A stretch of DNA of 15,663 nucleotides from Treponema sp. (GTDB taxonomy: Bacteria; Spirochaetota; Spirochaetia; Treponematales; Breznakiellaceae). The position numbers and the translations under genes were made by a program. Below the pieces are notes generated by a model. It made no database searches. It had not been told where the DNA came from and saw only the letters and a list, made by a program, of their open reading frames with translations. The stretch lies in contig JAIRXT010000012.1 in NCBI GenBank assembly GCA_031268125.1, forward strand, positions 1 through 15,663, read 5' to 3'. Below, piece by piece: positions 6,448 through 13,855 of the stretch; position 1 is the stretch's first letter; each line of letters opens with the position of its first letter.

Positions 6448-6580
6448 GCTACTCCGCCGCAGAGCGGTGGGGGAGCAGACCCCCATCGAATGATGAAAAT
6501 CTCTCCCAAAATTCAGTTGTTTTAGGGAGAGATTCCGGGATACCCGGGCTTCCGGGATACCCGGGCTTCCGGGTATCTCC
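6448..6580 (+). repeat. Hairpin array with 17-bp tandem repeat between importer genes
   Basis: There is an imperfect hairpin at 6448-6476 (CCGC/GCGG core). Next is a hairpin pairing AATCTCTCCC (6498-6507) with 6525-6534. A tandem repeat with a 17-bp unit, TTCCGGGATACCCGGGC, follows: full copies at 6533-6549 and 6550-6566 and a partial third from 6567. Each unit can pair with itself or its neighbour. Together with the hairpin at 6406-6442 this fills the 210-bp gap between the binding protein and the first permease. It contains no gene. Confidence 0.65.
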
Positions 6581-6611
6581 AAAAGCGCTTTTCAGGTAAA
6601 GGGGCCTTAGG

Positions 6612-7517
6612 TTGAATCAGAAACGGAAAAAAACTATCTTATACATTATCAAAAAAAAGAGCGTTCCCTATGGGTATCAATTACCCACCTTGTTGCTTCT
6701 GGCCCTGTTGATGCTGATTCCTATCATTATGGTGATCAGGTATTCCCTCTACGATAACGTGATCATGAACCCGCGCCCCGTTTTTGTGGGGCTTAGGAAT
6801 TATATTTCTATTATAAATGACGAAACCTTTAGAATTTCCCTGGTCAACACATCGTATTTTACCGTAATGAGTGTTGTCTTTCATCTGATTTTGGGAATGG
6901 TTTTTGCCTTGCTTCTGAATTCCAAAGTGGTCTCTCCGGTATTGCGGAGTTTGTTCCGGGTGTTCTACATAATTCCCTGGGTTTTTACCGCCACCATTAT
7001 CGCGATTATTTGGCGGCTGATTCTGAATCCAAGCGGTGTCATCAATTATTTGTTACAAGTGTTCCGCCTGGTTACTACCAATGTTGAATGGTTTGGTTCT
7101 ACCAGAACCGCCCTGCACGCGATAACATTTGTCAACATTTGGGCGGGATACCCCTTTTACATGGTCAGCCTTTTGGCGGGTCTTCAAGGGATTCCGGAAG
7201 ATCTGTATGAAGCTGCGACTATTGACGGAGCCAGTGATCCGCGGAAATTCATCTCCATCACCATACCCCAGCTTCTACCAATTATTGTTAGTATTTCGAT
7301 GCTGGATTTTATCTGGACTACCCAGGTTTTTGCCCTGGTCTGGATGACCACCGGGGGAGGTCCCATCCACGTTACCGAAGTTTTGGGGACCTACACTTAT
7401 AAGCTGGCTTTTAGCCGGTACCAATTCTCCGCCGCCTCCGCAAGTGCGGTTATTATCCTTATTATTTCTATGATTACGGCGTTTTTCTACATTCGGCGCC
7501 AAAAAGCGAGGGACTGA
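6612..7517 (+). CDS. Sugar ABC transporter permease, first subunit
   Basis: 301 aa. The start is TTG 6612, the only start codon between the in-frame TAA at 6597 and the first membrane segment, with AGGGG 7 nt upstream. It has the MalF/UgpA-type layout of six predicted membrane helices, the first at about residues 25-44. The cytoplasmic coupling (EAA) loop reads YEAATIDGASDPRKFISITIPQLLP at about 194-219, with the conserved EAA, DGA and G/P positions intact apart from a Ser-Asp variation. It forms the inner-membrane channel with the next gene, and its stop codon is 1 nt from that gene's ATG, indicating translational coupling. A lysine-rich N-terminus faces the cytoplasm. The ATPase is not encoded nearby, so a shared MsmK/UgpC-type ATPase from elsewhere is expected. 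Confidence 0.92.
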   Translation: MNQKRKKTILYIIKKKSVPYGYQLPTLLLLALLMLIPIIMVIRYSLYDNVIMNPRPVFVGLRNYISIINDETFRISLVNTSYFTVMSVVFHLILGMVFALLLNSKVVSPVLRSLFRVFYIIPWVFTATIIAIIWRLILNPSGVINYLLQVFRLVTTNVEWFGSTRTALHAITFVNIWAGYPFYMVSLLAGLQGIPEDLYEAATIDGASDPRKFISITIPQLLPIIVSISMLDFIWTTQVFALVWMTTGGGPIHVTEVLGTYTYKLAFSRYQFSAASASAVIILIISMITAFFYIRRQKARD

Positions 7518-7518
7518 T

Positions 7519-8355
7519 ATGGTTATCCATCATAAAAAACTTGTCCGCTGCCTTATTTATGGGGGGCTTCTCGCAGGACTGGTATACGCCTTTTTCCCGG
7601 TACTGTGGATGTTTTTTGCTTCCCTAAAATCGAATACTGAAATTTTTTCCCTGCCTCCCCGCCTTTTACCCAAGGAATTTACCCTGCGGTCCTATAAAAA
7701 CATTTTTTTTGATCCGGTAAAGGTCAGGTTTTTTCTGAATAGCTATTTAGTCGCCCTGCTGGTAACTGCTTTTTCCCTTCTGGTAGCGATTCTTTCCGGG
7801 TATAGTTTCAGCCGCCATAAGTTCCGGGGCAAATATATCTTGAACCTTTTTATCATCGCCACCCAGACGGTTCCGCCCATTACCTTGTTGATACCTTACT
7901 TTGGGATTGTAGTGGCCTTGGGGCTCTACAATACTTATCCAGCCTTAATATTGACCTATATGGTTTTTACCCTGCCTTACGCCATATTGATGATGACCGG
8001 GTATTTCAATACCTTGCCCAAGGAACTTGACGAAGCGGTTATGGTTGACGGGGGATCAAACTTTTTTGCCCTTTGGCGGGTATTGGTGCCTAACGCTGTT
8101 CCGGGGATTGTCGCCACCGGAGTATACACCTTCCTCCTTTCCTGGAACGAATTTCTCTTTGCCCTCACCCTGACCAAATCGACGGAGATGCGGACCGTTC
8201 CTGTTGGGATTCAAATGCTCATGGGACAGCATGCTTATGAATGGAACGAGATGATGGCTATGGGCATTCTGGGTTCCCTCCCCATCCTCGTGTTCTACCT
8301 TCTGGCTCAACGATACTTCCTCGCGGGAATGACCGCCGGCTCAGTGAAAAGCTGA
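7519..8355 (+). CDS. Sugar ABC transporter permease, second subunit
   Basis: 278 aa, MalG/UgpE type. The ATG at 7519 lies 1 nt after the stop of the first permease (TGATATG). Six membrane helices are predicted. The SLKSNTEIFSLPPRLLP segment after helix 1 is typical of this subunit, and the EAA loop reads DEAVMVDGGSNFFALWRVLVPNAVPG at about 173-198. The C-terminus FLAGMTAGSVKS matches the usual ending (AGLTAGAVKG-like) of this family, so the protein is complete. It pairs with the first permease as the membrane channel. No ATPase gene follows; the next 450 bp are repeat and promoter DNA. Confidence 0.93.
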   Translation: MVIHHKKLVRCLIYGGLLAGLVYAFFPVLWMFFASLKSNTEIFSLPPRLLPKEFTLRSYKNIFFDPVKVRFFLNSYLVALLVTAFSLLVAILSGYSFSRHKFRGKYILNLFIIATQTVPPITLLIPYFGIVVALGLYNTYPALILTYMVFTLPYAILMMTGYFNTLPKELDEAVMVDGGSNFFALWRVLVPNAVPGIVATGVYTFLLSWNEFLFALTLTKSTEMRTVPVGIQMLMGQHAYEWNEMMAMGILGSLPILVFYLLAQRYFLAGMTAGSVKS

Positions 8356-8450
8356 TATCCAGGCAACAATGGCATACCCCCGTCATAAGCAATTTTTAGT
8401 TTTTTCAAGGGGGTGAGAAGACGCCCGATAGATGTGACAAGGGGCGGCGG

Positions 8451-8710
8451 TTTCGCTAAAGTGAAAAACGGAAAAAAGAGAGGGGGACCCTGTTGGGACA
8501 CCCAGCAAAGCCCCCGGACCGGTGAGGGGGTCGAGAAATTAAGGTAACACGGTATGAGGCCAGGAAAAATAACAATGAGGAGAACCAGATAAAGGGCCGG
8601 GACTCTTTTTTCCCGGCCGGCAGGAAAGCCGGTGATTTTATAGGCGTCTTTTCCATCGAAAATTTTGTAAAAGTAAAATTGCTGATGAGAATTGCAGCGG
8701 TCCTTGACGG
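8451..8710 (+). repeat. Dispersed intergenic repeat, copy B
   Basis: The left block 8451-8474 matches 291-314 of copy A at about 20 of 24. The middle block 8612-8656 corresponds to copy A from 342 (shared GCCGGCAGG, GTGATTTT and GTCTTTT), and TGAGAATTGC at 8686-8695 is identical to 416-425. Copy B is more diverged than A and C are from each other, and has about 100 extra bases between the first two blocks. Confidence 0.55.
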
Positions 8711-8732
8711 CGCACCGGGAAAAAGCTAGAGT
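8704..8732 (+). promoter_or_regulatory. Possible upstream promoter of the regulator gene
   Basis: TTGACG (8704-8709), 17-bp spacer, TAGAGT (8727-8732), at the right edge of repeat copy B. This is the same relative place as the promoter at the edge of copy A. Confidence 0.4.
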
Positions 8733-8768
8733 AAATGAAATGATCTTGTGGCCTGTTTAGCGCATATT

Positions 8769-8777
8769 TGTTATAAT
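8769..8777 (+). promoter_or_regulatory. Extended -10 promoter of the regulator gene
   Basis: TGTTATAAT is a perfect extended -10 (TGn + TATAAT). No good -35 lies at the right distance, as is normal for this class. The start would be near 8784, about 28 nt before ATG 8812. This rules out the in-frame ATG at 8776, which lies inside the box. Confidence 0.5.
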
Positions 8778-8811
8778 GTTGTGCAATTCCGGGTCCGGCA
8801 GCAGGTTTTGT

Positions 8812-10098
8812 ATGGCACAAGGGGCGCATTTAAAAGAAATTCTGGACTTTGCCCAACTGCAAAAACTCTTTGGACATTTTTCTACCGTAACCGGCCTGGA
8901 TGTTGCACTGTTTGATGTTTCCGGGACCGAACTTCTCAACGGCAGAAAGGCGGACACAATCTGCAATGCCGCAAAAAATTGTCAAAAATGCCGGGAGATG
9001 ATCGCCTACGGCGGGGTTATGTCTTCCAAGCTGGGGGAGCCTTATATCTTTGCCTGCGGCTGCGGTCTTATCATGTGTTCTTCCCCCGTGATGTATAATG
9101 ACCTGCTTGCCGGTTCCATTGTCTGCGGCCCGGCCCTGCTGTGGGAGGCGGACGAAATTGCCCTGTCGGAGATTGCCGAAAAAACCGAAAAGATGGGCAT
9201 ACGGATCGGGGCCGGTGATTTTCTTGAACGCACTCCCGCGTGCAGCTGCGTGAACGTTACCAGCGCGGCCCAAATTCTTTTTATCATCGTGAACAGTCTT
9301 ACCCGTGAACACAGCGTTTACCTGAAACAGCGGGCCCGGATTACCGAACAGCAGCGGCGGATATCGGAACTTATTCTTGACAGCAAATTCGCCGCCGCCG
9401 GTCTTATTGAAATGGAAAAGCGCGCGTCCGCCCTGGCCTATCCCTATGAAACGGAGAAGGAACTTATTGCGTTTGTCCAAAACGGAAACAAACCGCAGGC
9501 CGCCAATATTCTAAATACCCTGCTCAGTGTAATCTTCTGCTTTGCCGGCGGAAACATAGATACCATCCGGGTGAGAATCTTTGAACTGGTAGCTTTTCTG
9601 TCCCGGGCTGCGGTGGAAGCGGGGGCGCCGCTGCGGGAAGTGAATACCATCACCAGGGAATCCTTTGAAATTTGCGAGGACAGCACGGATTTTGAACGGC
9701 TCTGTTTTCTTACCACCCAGGCAATGGAGCGTTTTATCGACACGGTACACCAGAACCGCGGCGAAAAGCAGACCAGCGAACACCTGAGCAAAGCAATCGG
9801 CTACATTGCCCGGAATTACGCCGGCGATCTCAGTTTGAGCAACGTGGCGGCCAGGGTCTTTGTCAGCGAATACTACCTGAGCCACCTTTTTAGAAAGGAG
9901 ATGAACACGACATTTTCAAACTATGTATGCAGAGTCCGAATCGACAAGGCGAAGGAATTTCTTAAAAGCGATAAGCTGACTCAGATACAGGAGGTCGCCG
10001 GAAAGGTCGGGTTCAACGATGCCAACTACTTCGCCAAAATATTCAAGAAAACAACCGGCGTAACCCCCAAGGAGTACCAGTCGTTTTTCTGCGCATAA
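8812..10098 (+). CDS. PocR-domain AraC-family transcriptional regulator
   Basis: 428 aa from ATG 8812, with a weak CAGG site upstream; the more upstream in-frame ATG lies inside the promoter. Residues about 12-160 form a PocR ligand-sensing domain with its typical Cys-rich pattern: C51, C57, C60, then ACGCGLIMC at 81-89 and C105. A helical linker follows, and residues about 325-428 are a double helix-turn-helix AraC DNA-binding domain (LSLSNVAARVFVSEYYLSHLFRKEM and the signature GFNDANYFAKIFKKTTGVTPKEYQ). PocR of Salmonella responds to 1,2-propanediol, and the domain is thought to bind small alcohols or similar molecules. Lying directly before mtaB, this protein is a natural candidate for a methanol-responsive activator of the methyltransferase genes. 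The domain calls are firm; the ligand is inferred. Confidence 0.88.
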   Translation: MAQGAHLKEILDFAQLQKLFGHFSTVTGLDVALFDVSGTELLNGRKADTICNAAKNCQKCREMIAYGGVMSSKLGEPYIFACGCGLIMCSSPVMYNDLLAGSIVCGPALLWEADEIALSEIAEKTEKMGIRIGAGDFLERTPACSCVNVTSAAQILFIIVNSLTREHSVYLKQRARITEQQRRISELILDSKFAAAGLIEMEKRASALAYPYETEKELIAFVQNGNKPQAANILNTLLSVIFCFAGGNIDTIRVRIFELVAFLSRAAVEAGAPLREVNTITRESFEICEDSTDFERLCFLTTQAMERFIDTVHQNRGEKQTSEHLSKAIGYIARNYAGDLSLSNVAARVFVSEYYLSHLFRKEMNTTFSNYVCRVRIDKAKEFLKSDKLTQIQEVAGKVGFNDANYFAKIFKKTTGVTPKEYQSFFCA

Positions 10099-10116
10099 GG
10101 CCCGGCGGCTTTTTTT
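10097..10116 (+). terminator. Compact intrinsic terminator of the regulator gene
   Basis: A 6-bp stem AAGGCC (10097-10102) / GGCTTT (10107-10112, one G-T pair) with loop CGGC, running into a T tract of seven (10110-10116). It starts in the stop codon and would make mtaB transcription separate from the regulator. Confidence 0.5.
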
Positions 10117-10143
10117 GAGCAACATTGTCTTATTTTTGAGCAA
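10112..10143 (+). promoter_or_regulatory. Phased direct repeat, probable AraC-type activator site
   Basis: TTTTTGAGCAA occurs at 10112-10122 and again, identical, at 10133-10143. The repeat distance of 21 bp is two helical turns, as in AraC half-sites. The downstream copy ends just before the -35 region of the mtaB promoter, the position from which AraC-type activators contact RNA polymerase. The adjacent PocR/AraC protein is the obvious candidate to bind. Confidence 0.65.
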
Positions 10144-10148
10144 ATAAT

Positions 10149-10179
10149 TTATAGTAATCCCTCTGATAGTCTTTATAAT
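10149..10179 (+). promoter_or_regulatory. Predicted activator-dependent promoter of mtaB
   Basis: Perfect -10 TATAAT at 10174-10179. The -35 region (around 10149-10156, TTATAGTA) is poor, as expected when an activator is needed. The start is near 10186, about 19 nt before ATG 10205. Confidence 0.55.
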
Positions 10180-10204
10180 GAGGAGATGCGATACGGGGGA
10201 TACG

Positions 10205-11584
10205 ATGAGTATGAAAACCTTTAACACAACTGTCTACCAGGATTTGGACTCTTTTATTTACGGGAAGGCCAAATATCCGGTAAACCTGAAAAACGGTATG
10301 TCTATCGGCGGCGGAACCGTATATCCTGAAATTAACTTTACCCTGCCTCCCATGACTATCGACAAGGATACTATGCCGAAGGTCATAGAGAACTACCGGG
10401 AGATTATCACGGGAATCTGTGAACGGGCAAAGGACCTTTATGCGCCGGGTTTTGTGGCGGAGATCGAAACGCTGCCGCCCATGACCTTTAACCCCGAATG
10501 GGGGGCTGATGTTGCCGCAACCGTTATCGATATTATCAAGGACTACGGGGCCAAATACGGCGTGAAGGGGGCGGTACGGATTACCCCCAACGATATCCGG
10601 GAAGGTCCCGATCTGGAGCATATGTGGCACGGCAGGCACTGGGAGGCGATCCTTAAAACCTTTGAGGACTGCGCAAAGGCCGGGGCCGATTTTCTTGCCA
10701 TTGAGTCAGTCGGCGGCAAGGAAGTCCACGATGACGCCATTATGTACGGGGACATCAAAAAATCGATCTTTGCCCTGTCGGTTCTGGGATGCAAAGACAT
10801 GGGAAAACTGTGGACCCGGATTGTTGCTATTGCGGAGAAAACCGGCACGATCCCCTCGGGGGATACGGCCTGCGCCTTCGGCAATACGGCCCTGGTCCTG
10901 GCCGACAGGAACTATGTGTCCAAGGTCTTCGCCGCCACCGTCCGGGTGATGACGGCGGTCCGTTCCCTGGTGGCCCTGGAATGCGGCGCCCGGGGTCCTC
11001 ACAAAGACTGCGGCTACGAGGGGGTGTATATCAAAGCTATTACCGGTACGCCAATCTCCACGGAGGGGAGGACCGCCGCCTGCGCCCATCTTTCCCCTCT
11101 GGGTAATGTCGCCGCGTGCCTTGCCGATCTTTGGAGCAATGAATCGGTGCAGAACATAAAGCTGCTGGGGGGCATGGCGCCGACCGTCAGCTTTGAACAG
11201 TTATGCTACGACTGCCGCCTTATGAACGGGGCGTCCGCCAGGGGGGATGATACGGCCCGGCTGCTCCGGGATCTTCATGCGGATTCCGATTCACAACTGG
11301 ACCCCCAGGCCTATGTACTCCGGCCCGACGTGGTGCTGGATATTTCTAAAAAGCTGGCGGCCGAAACAGGATACTACCGGCGGACAAAGAAGGCGGCGGA
11401 ACTTGCCCTGGAAGCAATGGCCGAAGGGCACAAAAACGGAAGGCTCAACCTGCCGGACCGGGAGATTGCCGCCCTTGAAAACCTGCGGGAGGATGTTGCC
11501 GCCCTGCCGTCCGGGGAGGGGCAGCTTATTGATGAAGTTATCGGAACCTGTGAAAAACTCGATCCCAAAAAATACGACATGTAA
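10205..11584 (+). CDS. mtaB: Methanol:corrinoid protein co-methyltransferase MtaB
   Basis: 459 aa from ATG 10205 (GGGGGA site 4 nt upstream; ATG 10211 is also possible). Length matches methanogen and acetogen MtaB (about 460 aa). The enzyme uses zinc to activate methanol and methylate Co(I)-cobalamin in MtaC. The three zinc ligands known from Methanosarcina barkeri MtaB (Glu164, Cys220, Cys269) have counterparts at Glu167 (LAIESVGGKE), Cys223 (TACAFGNTA) and Cys269 (GPHKDCGYEG). The TIM-barrel start (GMSIGGGTVYPEINFTLPPM) is also characteristic. An in-frame ATG at 10178 overlaps the -10 box and is rejected. The stop codon TAA is followed immediately by the ATG of the activator gene. Expression is probably switched on by the PocR/AraC protein. 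Methanol is the expected substrate, though bacterial relatives may accept other small methylated compounds. Confidence 0.9.
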   Translation: MSMKTFNTTVYQDLDSFIYGKAKYPVNLKNGMSIGGGTVYPEINFTLPPMTIDKDTMPKVIENYREIITGICERAKDLYAPGFVAEIETLPPMTFNPEWGADVAATVIDIIKDYGAKYGVKGAVRITPNDIREGPDLEHMWHGRHWEAILKTFEDCAKAGADFLAIESVGGKEVHDDAIMYGDIKKSIFALSVLGCKDMGKLWTRIVAIAEKTGTIPSGDTACAFGNTALVLADRNYVSKVFAATVRVMTAVRSLVALECGARGPHKDCGYEGVYIKAITGTPISTEGRTAACAHLSPLGNVAACLADLWSNESVQNIKLLGGMAPTVSFEQLCYDCRLMNGASARGDDTARLLRDLHADSDSQLDPQAYVLRPDVVLDISKKLAAETGYYRRTKKAAELALEAMAEGHKNGRLNLPDREIAALENLREDVAALPSGEGQLIDEVIGTCEKLDPKKYDM

Positions 11585-13063
11585 ATGAAAATACGACTGC
11601 TAAACAACGATGCTGTCTGCGAGGCGGAGAACAACGAGACCCTGCTTGCCGCCCTGGTCCGGGGGGGAATCGTAATCGACGCCCCCTGCGGCGGCCGCGG
11701 CCTCTGCGGAAAGTGCAAGGTCCGTCTGATCGACGGCAAAGTGAGGTTTCCGGCGGGGCAGACTCCCCCGGGGGATATTCTGCCGGCGTGCCGGGGGATT
11801 CCCGAAACCGGCCTGACGATTGAACTTCTTGCGGACGATGGTTTTGTGCAGAACGAGGTTGATGCGGCGGCCGGGACGGTGAAGACCCCCGCCCGGGCCG
11901 GCATGGCGCTGGACCTGGGAACGACCACCCTTTCCGCCCAGCTTGTCGACATAGACAGCCATGAAATACTGGACACCCGTTCCGAACTCAACGATCAGCG
12001 GGCCTTTGGGGCCGATGTGATGAGCCGGATCAACGCCGCGAGAAACGGGAAGACCGGGGATCTCTTTACCCTGATAAACCGGCAGACGGAAAAGATCGTA
12101 AGGTATTTCCGTGAGAAGTGGGGCATATCGAAAATAGAAAGCCTTGTCGTTGCCGGGAACACCACGATGCTCCACTTGTTTACCAACACCGATCCTTCGC
12201 CCCTGGGAGAAATTCCGTTTACGCCGGTGTTTCTGGAGATGCGGCGCTTTGGGGGGGGAGAGCTTTCCCTGTCCGTTGAGCAGGTAACAATCCTGCCGTC
12301 CATCGCCGCGTTCATCGGCGGCGATATTGTGTCGGGTCTTGCGTCCCTGAATATTCTGGCGGGGGCGGACAACTCCCTGCTTATCGACATCGGTACCAAC
12401 GGGGAAATTGCCCTGTCCCACGGGGGGCGGATCTACTGCTGCTCCACCGCCGCTGGCCCCGCCCTGGAGGGGGCGGAAATTTCCTGCGGCATGGGCGGCG
12501 TTTCGGGGGCCATCAGCAGGATAAGCCGGGAAAACGGAAGCCTTGCCTTCAGCGTCATCGGCGGGGGTGAACCCAGGGGGATATGCGGGTCCGGCCTTAT
12601 CGACATTATGGCGCTTATGCTGCGGGAGGGAATTATTGATGAAACCGGGGCGCTGGACGACGCGTACGGCGAAGGTCTTGCCTTTACGAGGGAAATTTCC
12701 GTCATAAACCGGGACGTCCGGCAATACCAGCTTGCGAAAAGCGCGATCTTTTCGGGAATCAAAATTCTCTGCAAACATGCGGGCCTGGGCCTTGCCGATA
12801 TTAAAACTGTATACATTGCCGGGGGCCTGGGATTCTTTATTGACAAGGAAAACGCCGTTGCCACAGGACTCCTGCCCCGGGAATTTCTTGATAAAATCGC
12901 TGTCTGCGGAAATTTGAGTCTGCGGGGAGCCCTGAACTGTCTTGAAAAAGAGGAATCCTTCCTAGAATGCTGCAAGGACATTATCGCAAAGAGCGTGAGC
13001 ATCGATCTTGCCGCAGATAGCGCCTTTATGGACGAATTTGCGGAAAACATGCTTTTCCAGTAG
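11585..13063 (+). CDS. RamA-like reductive activator of corrinoid proteins (2Fe-2S/ASKHA)
   Basis: 492 aa. It uses ATP and an electron to return inactive Co(II)-corrinoid protein to Co(I). Residues 1-about 90 are a plant-type 2Fe-2S ferredoxin domain, with cluster ligands Cys35, Cys41, Cys44 (PCGGRGLCGKC) and Cys69. From about 106 the ASKHA-fold ATPase (DUF4445 type) follows: ALDLGTTTLSAQL (108-120), GNTTM (191-195), DIGTNGE (268-274), GSGLID (335-340) and IAGGLG (411-416). Characterised bacterial activators of about 600 aa or more carry a linker domain of roughly 100 aa between the two parts; here only about 15 residues separate them, making this a compact form. The ATG directly abuts the mtaB stop (TAAATG) with no ribosome site, so it is probably translated by coupling. 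The target is probably the MtaC-like protein encoded convergently. The family is secure; the partner is inferred. Confidence 0.9.
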   Translation: MKIRLLNNDAVCEAENNETLLAALVRGGIVIDAPCGGRGLCGKCKVRLIDGKVRFPAGQTPPGDILPACRGIPETGLTIELLADDGFVQNEVDAAAGTVKTPARAGMALDLGTTTLSAQLVDIDSHEILDTRSELNDQRAFGADVMSRINAARNGKTGDLFTLINRQTEKIVRYFREKWGISKIESLVVAGNTTMLHLFTNTDPSPLGEIPFTPVFLEMRRFGGGELSLSVEQVTILPSIAAFIGGDIVSGLASLNILAGADNSLLIDIGTNGEIALSHGGRIYCCSTAAGPALEGAEISCGMGGVSGAISRISRENGSLAFSVIGGGEPRGICGSGLIDIMALMLREGIIDETGALDDAYGEGLAFTREISVINRDVRQYQLAKSAIFSGIKILCKHAGLGLADIKTVYIAGGLGFFIDKENAVATGLLPREFLDKIAVCGNLSLRGALNCLEKEESFLECCKDIIAKSVSIDLAADSAFMDEFAENMLFQ

Positions 13064-13070
13064 ACCGATT

Positions 13071-13100
13071 AGCAGTCAGGCGCCATAGTGTCTGACTGCT
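13071..13100. terminator. Hairpin between convergent genes
   Basis: AGCAGTCAG (13071-13079) pairs perfectly with CTGACTGCT (13092-13100) around a 12-nt loop, in the 44-bp gap between the activator and corrinoid-protein genes that face each other. There is no T tract on either side, so termination may need Rho or may be inefficient. Confidence 0.45.
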
Positions 13101-13107
13101 GCCGGGC

Positions 13108-13752
13108 TTATGCGTAGAAGGAGCGGCATACCTCCGCGGCGCTGGCGGCGTCGGGGGTAAAGGCGTCGGCCCCGATCTCATCGGCAAAACTCTGGGTAAC
13201 CGGGGCGCCGCCGACCATTACCTTTACCCGGTCCCGCAGGCCCGCCGCCTTTAACGCTTCGATTACATCCTTCTGGGCCATCATGGTTGTGGTAAGCAGG
13301 GCGGAAAGGCAGACCACCCTGGCATCGGTATTCTTGACCGCATCGATAATTTTATCACTGCCGCAGTCAACGCCCAAGTCCACAACTTCAATACCCCTGC
13401 CTTCGATCATCATTTTTACCAAGTTCTTCCCGATGTCGTGGAGGTCGCCCTTTACCGTGCAGATGATCGCCGTGCCGACGGGCTTTACCCCGGCCTCCGC
13501 CAGATAGGGCTTGAGCGCGGCGGAAGCGTTGTTCATCGCCCGGGCCGCTATTAACACTTCGGGAACAAAAACTTCACCGCGTTTGAACTTTCCGCCGATA
13601 ATGCTCATCCCCGCTATCAATCCTTTTTCCAGAATATCCGCGGGGGGAGCTCCCGCGGTAAGGGCGTTTTGAACAGCCGTAACTATATCTTTGGCTTTTC
13701 CCCTTTGCAGCAAACCGGAAATCTCATTGAAATTAGCCGAATAATCGCTCAT
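13108..13752 (-). CDS. mtaC: Corrinoid (B12-binding) methyl-carrier protein, MtaC-like
   Basis: 214 aa from ATG 13752, with AGGAG 7 nt upstream. Residues about 10-90 are the helical cap domain (B12-binding 2 type, with GLIAGMSIIGGKFKRGEVFVPE). Residues about 92-214 are the Rossmann-like cobalamin domain. The lower cobalt ligand is His105 in the DxHxxG motif (GDLHDIGKN, 102-110), followed by SAL (150-152) and GG (181-182), which hold the nucleotide tail. Size and motifs match MtaC/MtbC/MttC carriers; pairing with MtaB in the same window makes MtaC the best call. Unusually, it is not cotranscribed with mtaB but sits on the opposite strand, 103 bp downstream of the DUF2284 gene. It would receive a methyl group from MtaB, pass it to a URO-D-type or other methyltransferase, and be repaired by the RamA-like protein. 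Confidence 0.9.
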   Translation of the reverse strand: MSDYSANFNEISGLLQRGKAKDIVTAVQNALTAGAPPADILEKGLIAGMSIIGGKFKRGEVFVPEVLIAARAMNNASAALKPYLAEAGVKPVGTAIICTVKGDLHDIGKNLVKMMIEGRGIEVVDLGVDCGSDKIIDAVKNTDARVVCLSALLTTTMMAQKDVIEALKAAGLRDRVKVMVGGAPVTQSFADEIGADAFTPDAASAAEVCRSFYA

Positions 13753-13769
13753 AGTTTTACTCCTGATAG

Positions 13770-13785
13770 GGTTTAAATTTAAACC
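13770..13785. promoter_or_regulatory. 16-bp palindrome upstream of the corrinoid-protein gene
   Basis: GGTTTAAATTTAAACC is a perfect palindrome, 18 nt before the ATG and just upstream of the ribosome site. The minus-strand TATAGG overlapping its edge could be a weak -10. Its position suits an operator; the protein that would bind is unknown. Confidence 0.4.
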
Positions 13786-13855
13786 TATACTACTTCACCG
13801 GAACCCGGGAAGGCATTAACTATTTTGCTGAAAGATAGGATTTTTTTGTCATTTG

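Larger units (their letters stand above)
8356..8811. other. Gene-free region with repeat copy B and promoters
   Basis: No coding potential was found on either strand. The region holds an ACCCCC/GGGGGT pair soon after the permease stop (too weak to call a terminator), dispersed-repeat copy B, and two possible promoters for the regulator gene. Confidence 0.6.

Noticed and set aside
6533..6573. Possible CRISPR-like array
   Set aside because: The 17-bp units are directly adjacent with no spacers and only about 2.4 copies; it is a small tandem repeat.
10099..10204. Cobalamin riboswitch before the corrinoid genes
   Set aside because: I looked for B12-box-like sequence upstream of mtaB, mtaC and the URO-D gene and saw none; the leaders (about 19-25 nt for mtaB and URO-D) are too short to hold one.
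11600..12778. Long open frame (392 codons) antisense to the corrinoid activator
   Set aside because: Mirror frame of a GC-rich gene with clear family motifs on the plus strand; low-complexity Gly/Arg/Pro composition and no ribosome site.
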